From Desulfuromonadales bacterium (GTDB taxonomy: Bacteria > Desulfobacterota > Desulfuromonadia > Desulfuromonadales > JACZKF01): 8,914 bases of DNA. Shown one piece after another: positions 5,828 to 8,914 of this stretch; the first letter of the stretch is position 1; each line of letters opens with the position of its first letter. The notes beneath the pieces were generated by a model, which made no database searches, was not told the origin of the DNA, and worked only from the letters and a program-made list of their open reading frames with translations. The translations under genes and the position numbers were made by a program. The stretch lies in assembly GCA_014860175.1 (NCBI GenBank), contig JACZKF010000128.1, positions 1-8,914 on the forward strand, given 5' to 3'.

Positions 5828-5851
5828 CGGCATTGCCCGGCATGAATGCCG
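5828..5851. repeat. Inverted repeat CGGCATT-N10-AATGCCG upstream of the NlpC/P60 gene
   Basis: Perfect 7-bp arms at 5828-5834 and 5845-5851 flank a 10-bp centre. The repeat lies directly between the candidate -10 (5854-5859) and the ribosome binding site (5817-5823) of the minus-strand gene, covering the expected start site. It could be an operator or a leader hairpin. Confidence 0.6.
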
Positions 5852-5853
5852 CC

Positions 5854-5859
5854 ACTATA
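5854..5859 (-). promoter_or_regulatory. Candidate -10 element for the NlpC/P60 gene
   Basis: On the reverse strand this reads TATAGT, five of six consensus bases. Transcription would begin near 5847, about 35 nt before the GTG. No good -35 stands at the right distance, so an activator or an alternative promoter may be involved. Confidence 0.35.
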
Positions 5860-5903
5860 CGCAAAAAAGCCGCATCCCGCCAGCCCGATTGTCGCAAAAA
5901 AGC
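5860..5903. repeat. Two CGCAAAAAAGC direct repeats, 33 bp apart
   Basis: CGCAAAAAAGC occurs at 5860-5870 and 5893-5903. The 33-bp period is close to three helical turns, so the two A6 tracts face roughly the same side of the helix. They sit between the divergent NlpC/P60 and pepN promoters and could bend DNA or bind one regulator twice. Confidence 0.6.
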
Positions 5904-5925
5904 ACCCTTCGACCCTCCCCTCAGC

Positions 5926-5931
5926 TATAAT
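5926..5931 (+). promoter_or_regulatory. Perfect -10 hexamer TATAAT, candidate pepN promoter
   Basis: An exact TATAAT occurs in a GC-rich background. No good -35 is visible 16-18 nt upstream. Transcription would start near 5938, giving a leader of about 114 nt before the pepN ATG. The reverse complement, ATTATA within GTATTATAG, could also serve the opposite strand. Confidence 0.45.
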
Positions 5932-6051
5932 ACTATCTTTGCCCCGCTCGATCCTATCCTCGACGGCTCCCGACCCGATTGGGCCGTGGCACGCCAAGGC
6001 GGGGCTCACCCTCGTGCGCTACAACAGGAAACCCAATAAAGGTCTGTGCCG

Positions 6052-8691
6052 ATGAACGAACAACCAACGACCATCCGTCTACGCGACTACCGCCCCCCGG
6101 CCTACCTGGTGGAAACCATCGATCTCCACTTCGACTTGGCGGAAGAGCAGACGCGGGTCACCGCCCGCCAAAGCCTGCGCCGCCATCCCCAGGCCGTCGG
6201 TGCTCCTGCGCTGGAGCTCCACGGTTGCCAGCTGCAGCTGCAGATGCTGCGTCTCGATGGTCGAGTGCTGACCGCGGCCGACTACCGCATCGAGGGGGAA
6301 ATTCTGACCATCCTTCAGGTGCCGGAGCAGTTTTCGCTGGAGGTGGAGACGCTGATCCACCCCGCCGCCAATACTGCCCTGGAAGGTCTCTATCTTTCCA
6401 ATGACATCTTCTGCACCCAATGCGAGGCGGAAGGGTTTCGCCGCATCACCTTCTTCCCCGACCGCCCCGATGTCCTGGCCCGCTTTACCACCACCCTGGT
6501 CGCCGACCGGGAGAAGTACCCGGTACTGCTGGCCAACGGCAACCGGGTCGATGGCGGTCTGCTGGAAGGGGGGAGGCATTTCGCCCGCTGGGACGACCCC
6601 TTCCCCAAACCGGCCTACCTGTTTGCCCTGGTGGCCGGCAATCTGGTCAAAGTGGAGGATACCTTCGTCACCCGCTCGGGGCGCAAGGTGGTGCTGCAGA
6701 TCTGGATCGAAGAGCGCAACCGGGACAAGTGCGATCATGCCATGCGCTCGCTGCAAAAGGCGATGCGCTGGGACGAGGAGACCTTCGGCCTCGAATACGA
6801 TCTCGATATCTATATGATCGTCGCTGTCGACCACTTCAACATGGGGGCGATGGAGAACAAGGGGCTCAACATCTTCAACTCCAAATACGTCCTGGCCTCG
6901 CCGCAGACCGCCACCGATGCCGACTTCCAGGCCATCGAGGAGGTGATCGGCCACGAATACTTCCACAACTGGACCGGCAACCGGGTCACCTGCCGCGACT
7001 GGTTCCAGCTCTCCCTCAAGGAGGGGCTGACGGTCTTTCGCGACCAGGAGTTCGCCGCCGACATGACCAGCCGGGCGGTCAAGCGCATCGAGGACGTGCG
7101 CCTGCTGCGTAACGCCCAGTTTCCCGAGGATGCCGGGCCAATGGCGCATCCGGTGCGCCCCGACGCCTACGTCGAAATCAACAACTTCTATACCTCCACC
7201 GTCTACAACAAGGGGGCGGAGGTGATCCGCATGTACCAGACGCTCCTCGGTCGCGACGGTTTCCGCCGCGGCCTGGTGCTCTATCTGCAGCGCCACGACG
7301 GTCAGGCGGTGACGGTCGAGGATTTCCTCGCCGCCATGGCCGAGGCCAACGGGACCGATCTCGGCCAGTTCATGCGCTGGTACACCCAGGCCGGCACCCC
7401 GCTGGTCAAAGTGACCCGCCAGTGGGACGCGGCGACCGGCACCCTGACCCTGACCTGCACCCAGTCGACGCCGCCGACCCCGGGGCAGCCGAGCAAGGAG
7501 CCGTTCCATCTCCCGCTGACCGTCGGCCTGCTCGCCAACGACGGCCGTGACCTGCCGCTGCAGTTGGCGGGAGAGGACGCCACCGCCGGTCCGACCCGGG
7601 TGCTGGAGCTGCGGCAAGCGGCAGAGAGCTTCCGCTTTACCGGCCTGCCGGCCGGCTGCGTCCCCTCCGTGCTGCGGAGCTTCTCCGCCCCGGTGCGGCT
7701 CGAAACCGACTTGAGCGAAGAGGAAACGGCCTTCCTCTTCGCCCACGACAGCGACTCCTTCAACCGCTGGGAGGCCGGCCAACAGCTCGCCACCCGGATG
7801 CTGCTGCGGCTCATCGCCGAGCAGCGCAGCGGCCGGCCGATCGTCATCGACCCCACGTTCCTGCAGGCGTTTCGCCGGGCCCTCGGCGACCCCGCCGCCG
7901 ACCCGGCGCTGCTCTCCCTGGCCCTGTCGCTGCCGACGGAAATCTATCTGGCCGAGCAGCTGACCGAAGTCGATCCGGAAGCGATTCACCAGGTGCGGGA
8001 GGCGATCCGCCACCAGTTGGCGGAGGCGCTGCGCCCCGAGTTTCTGCGGGGCTACGGAGCCGGCACCGAGACTACCCCCTATAGTCCGGAACCGGCGGCA
8101 GTGGGGCGGCGCAGTCTGAAAAACCTCTGCCTCGCCTACCTGATGACCTTAGGCGATGAGCAGGCGCGCGCCCTCTGCCTGACTCAGTACCGGCAAGGGA
8201 ACAACATGACCGATGTGCTGGCCGCGCTAAGCTGCCTGGCCCAGACCGATCTGGCCGAGCGCCCGGAAGTGCTGGCCGATTTCTACTCCCGCTGGCAGAC
8301 CGAGCCGCTGGTGGTCGACAAATGGTTCACCCTGCAAGCGACCTCCCGCCGGTCGCAGACCCTGGTCGAAGTGGAGGAACTGACCCGCCATCCGGCCTTC
8401 AGCCGGAAAAACCCCAACCGGGTCCGCGCCCTGGTCGGCGCCTTCGCCCAGGCCAATCCGGCCCGCTTCCACACCTCCGACGGGGCCGGTTACCGCTTCC
8501 TGGCCGATCAGGTGCTCGCCCTCGACCCTCTCAACCCACAGGTGGCGGCCCGCCTCGTCTCACCGCTAAGCCGCTGGCGACGGTTGGAAGCGGGGCGCCA
8601 GGCAATGATGCAAAAAGAGCTGCAGCGCATTGCCGCCGCTCCCGGCCTCTCGCGCGATGTCTACGAGATCGTCAGCAAGAGTCTGGCGTAG
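6052..8691 (+). CDS. pepN: Aminopeptidase N (M1 family zinc metallopeptidase)
   Basis: The product has 879 residues, close to E. coli PepN (870). It removes N-terminal residues from peptides in the cytoplasm and takes part in late protein turnover; no signal peptide is seen. Visible motifs: the exopeptidase motif GAMEN (265-269), which binds the free amino end; zinc-binding HEYFH (H301, E302, H305) with the third ligand E324 in LKEGLTVF; and the catalytic Tyr385 in STVYNKGAEV. All are offset by about four residues from E. coli numbering (H297, H301, E320, Y381), so the alignment is almost without gaps over this part. The N-terminal beta domain and the long C-terminal helical part of the bacterial PepN subfamily (rather than the shorter eukaryotic-type M1) are present. 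Start: ATG at 6052, 9 nt after AAAGG; an in-frame GTG two codons upstream is too near that site. The next gene follows 64 bp later on the same strand, perhaps co-transcribed. Confidence 0.97.
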   Translation: MNEQPTTIRLRDYRPPAYLVETIDLHFDLAEEQTRVTARQSLRRHPQAVGAPALELHGCQLQLQMLRLDGRVLTAADYRIEGEILTILQVPEQFSLEVETLIHPAANTALEGLYLSNDIFCTQCEAEGFRRITFFPDRPDVLARFTTTLVADREKYPVLLANGNRVDGGLLEGGRHFARWDDPFPKPAYLFALVAGNLVKVEDTFVTRSGRKVVLQIWIEERNRDKCDHAMRSLQKAMRWDEETFGLEYDLDIYMIVAVDHFNMGAMENKGLNIFNSKYVLASPQTATDADFQAIEEVIGHEYFHNWTGNRVTCRDWFQLSLKEGLTVFRDQEFAADMTSRAVKRIEDVRLLRNAQFPEDAGPMAHPVRPDAYVEINNFYTSTVYNKGAEVIRMYQTLLGRDGFRRGLVLYLQRHDGQAVTVEDFLAAMAEANGTDLGQFMRWYTQAGTPLVKVTRQWDAATGTLTLTCTQSTPPTPGQPSKEPFHLPLTVGLLANDGRDLPLQLAGEDATAGPTRVLELRQAAESFRFTGLPAGCVPSVLRSFSAPVRLETDLSEEETAFLFAHDSDSFNRWEAGQQLATRMLLRLIAEQRSGRPIVIDPTFLQAFRRALGDPAADPALLSLALSLPTEIYLAEQLTEVDPEAIHQVREAIRHQLAEALRPEFLRGYGAGTETTPYSPEPAAVGRRSLKNLCLAYLMTLGDEQARALCLTQYRQGNNMTDVLAALSCLAQTDLAERPEVLADFYSRWQTEPLVVDKWFTLQATSRRSQTLVEVEELTRHPAFSRKNPNRVRALVGAFAQANPARFHTSDGAGYRFLADQVLALDPLNPQVAARLVSPLSRWRRLEAGRQAMMQKELQRIAAAPGLSRDVYEIVSKSLA

Positions 8692-8705
8692 TCAGGCCGC
8701 GCACC

Positions 8706-8725
8706 ATCGGTCGGATCGGTCGGAT
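8706..8725 (+). repeat. Short tandem repeat, TCGGTCGGA period 9
   Basis: A 9-bp unit, TCGGTCGGA, occurs twice without interruption, and the period extends one base on each side. It lies in the 64-bp gap between pepN and the next gene. The flanks GGCCGC (8695-8700) and GCGGCC (8731-8736) form an inverted repeat around it. Confidence 0.8.
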
Positions 8726-8755
8726 TCCATGCGGCCCACTTGACTGGAGAAACGG

Positions 8756-8914
8756 ATGAAAGATGTTCTGATCGTCGGCTGTGGCGACATCGGCCGGCGG
8801 GTCGCCCGGCTGGAGCAGGGGCGCGGCGCGCGCGTCAGCGCCACCTGCCGGCGGCCGGAACAGGCGCCGGAGCTGGCTCGCCTCGGCCTCGAGCCGGTCA
8901 TTGCCGATTTCGAC
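8756..8914 (+). CDS. N-terminal part of an NAD(P)-binding Rossmann protein (SDR/epimerase-like)
   Basis: Only 53 codons are in the window. The start MKDVLIVGCGDIGRRVARL carries the dinucleotide-binding GxGxxG motif (GCGDIG, residues 8-13) after a first hydrophobic strand, then a second strand (ARVSATCRRPEQ) with an Arg at its end that could favour NADP, and a third (EPVIADFD). This matches extended/atypical short-chain dehydrogenases such as YeeZ-like NAD-dependent epimerase/dehydratase proteins; a TrkA-N-like or ketopantoate-type domain cannot be ruled out from so short a piece. GGAG (8746-8749) lies 6 nt before the ATG. The distance from pepN (64 bp, same strand) allows co-transcription. 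No substrate can be named. Confidence 0.8.
   Translation, partial: MKDVLIVGCGDIGRRVARLEQGRGARVSATCRRPEQAPELARLGLEPVIADFD

Noticed and set aside
3804..6001. CGCCAAGGCG occurs in the leaders of both the M48 gene (3804-3813) and pepN (5992-6001)
   Set aside because: Several repeated 10-mers are expected by chance in nearly 9 kb of GC-rich DNA, and the two sites have different distances to their genes.
5979..6002. Possible sigma-54 promoter (TGGCACG) upstream of pepN
   Set aside because: The -24-like TGGCACG is present, but the -12 GC is not at the required distance (9 rather than 10 bases after GG) and TTGC is absent.
6079..8013. Minus-strand open frame of 644 codons opposite pepN
   Set aside because: Long antisense frames are common in GC-rich genes with strong third-position bias. 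pepN has all active-site motifs; the antisense product has no recognisable domain.
1..8914. Defence system, mobile element or CRISPR array
   Set aside because: No transposase, integrase, toxin-antitoxin pair, restriction gene, nor spaced repeat array was seen; composition is uniform and the genes are typical core or housekeeping genes.

Overview
The window looks like ordinary chromosomal DNA from a GC-rich Gram-negative bacterium, most likely of the Geobacter/Desulfuromonas group (Desulfuromonadia, formerly Deltaproteobacteria). The evidence is a small periplasmic class III (c3/c7-type) multiheme cytochrome, two lipoproteins with lipoboxes, a sensor HD-GYP protein and a gammaproteobacterial-length PepN. 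The lineage is an inference; no rRNA or tRNA is present to confirm it. I see no insertion sequence, integrase, CRISPR array, tRNA or phage gene.

Layout: (1) 1-1352, minus strand: a membrane-bound sensor-HAMP-HD-GYP cyclic-di-GMP phosphodiesterase, cut only at its extreme C-terminus by the window edge. (2) 1353-1661: a divergent intergenic region with candidate promoters. (3) 1662-2627, plus: a YihY/BrkB-family inner-membrane protein. (4) 2697-3434, plus: a membrane-anchored DUF2726-like protein with a C-terminal topoisomerase-type zinc ribbon. (5) 3439-3705, minus: an 88-residue protein of unknown function, convergent with the previous gene and only 4 bp from it. (6) 3839-4642, plus: a periplasmic M48 zinc metalloprotease lipoprotein. 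(7) 4758-5078, plus: a very compact tetraheme cytochrome with its own candidate promoter and an operator-like dyad. (8) 5081-5113: a probable bidirectional terminator. (9) 5138-5812, minus: an NlpC/P60 peptidoglycan hydrolase lipoprotein that probably starts at GTG. (10) 5813-6051: a divergent promoter region with repeats. (11) 6052-8691, plus: aminopeptidase N (pepN). (12) 8756-8914, plus: the start of an NAD(P)-binding Rossmann (SDR/epimerase-like) protein, cut by the window edge.

The genes do not form one obvious operon or pathway. Transcription direction changes several times, and most genes have their own leader and ribosome binding site. A loose theme is the cell envelope: inner-membrane protein, periplasmic protease, murein hydrolase, periplasmic electron carrier and an envelope-sensing c-di-GMP enzyme. 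I do not claim a new system. The points most worth a second look are the minimal tetraheme cytochrome and its palindromic promoter, the DUF2726-like domain that seems to lack its family's acidic motif, the unknown 88-residue protein, and several short exact repeats in leaders and at gene ends.
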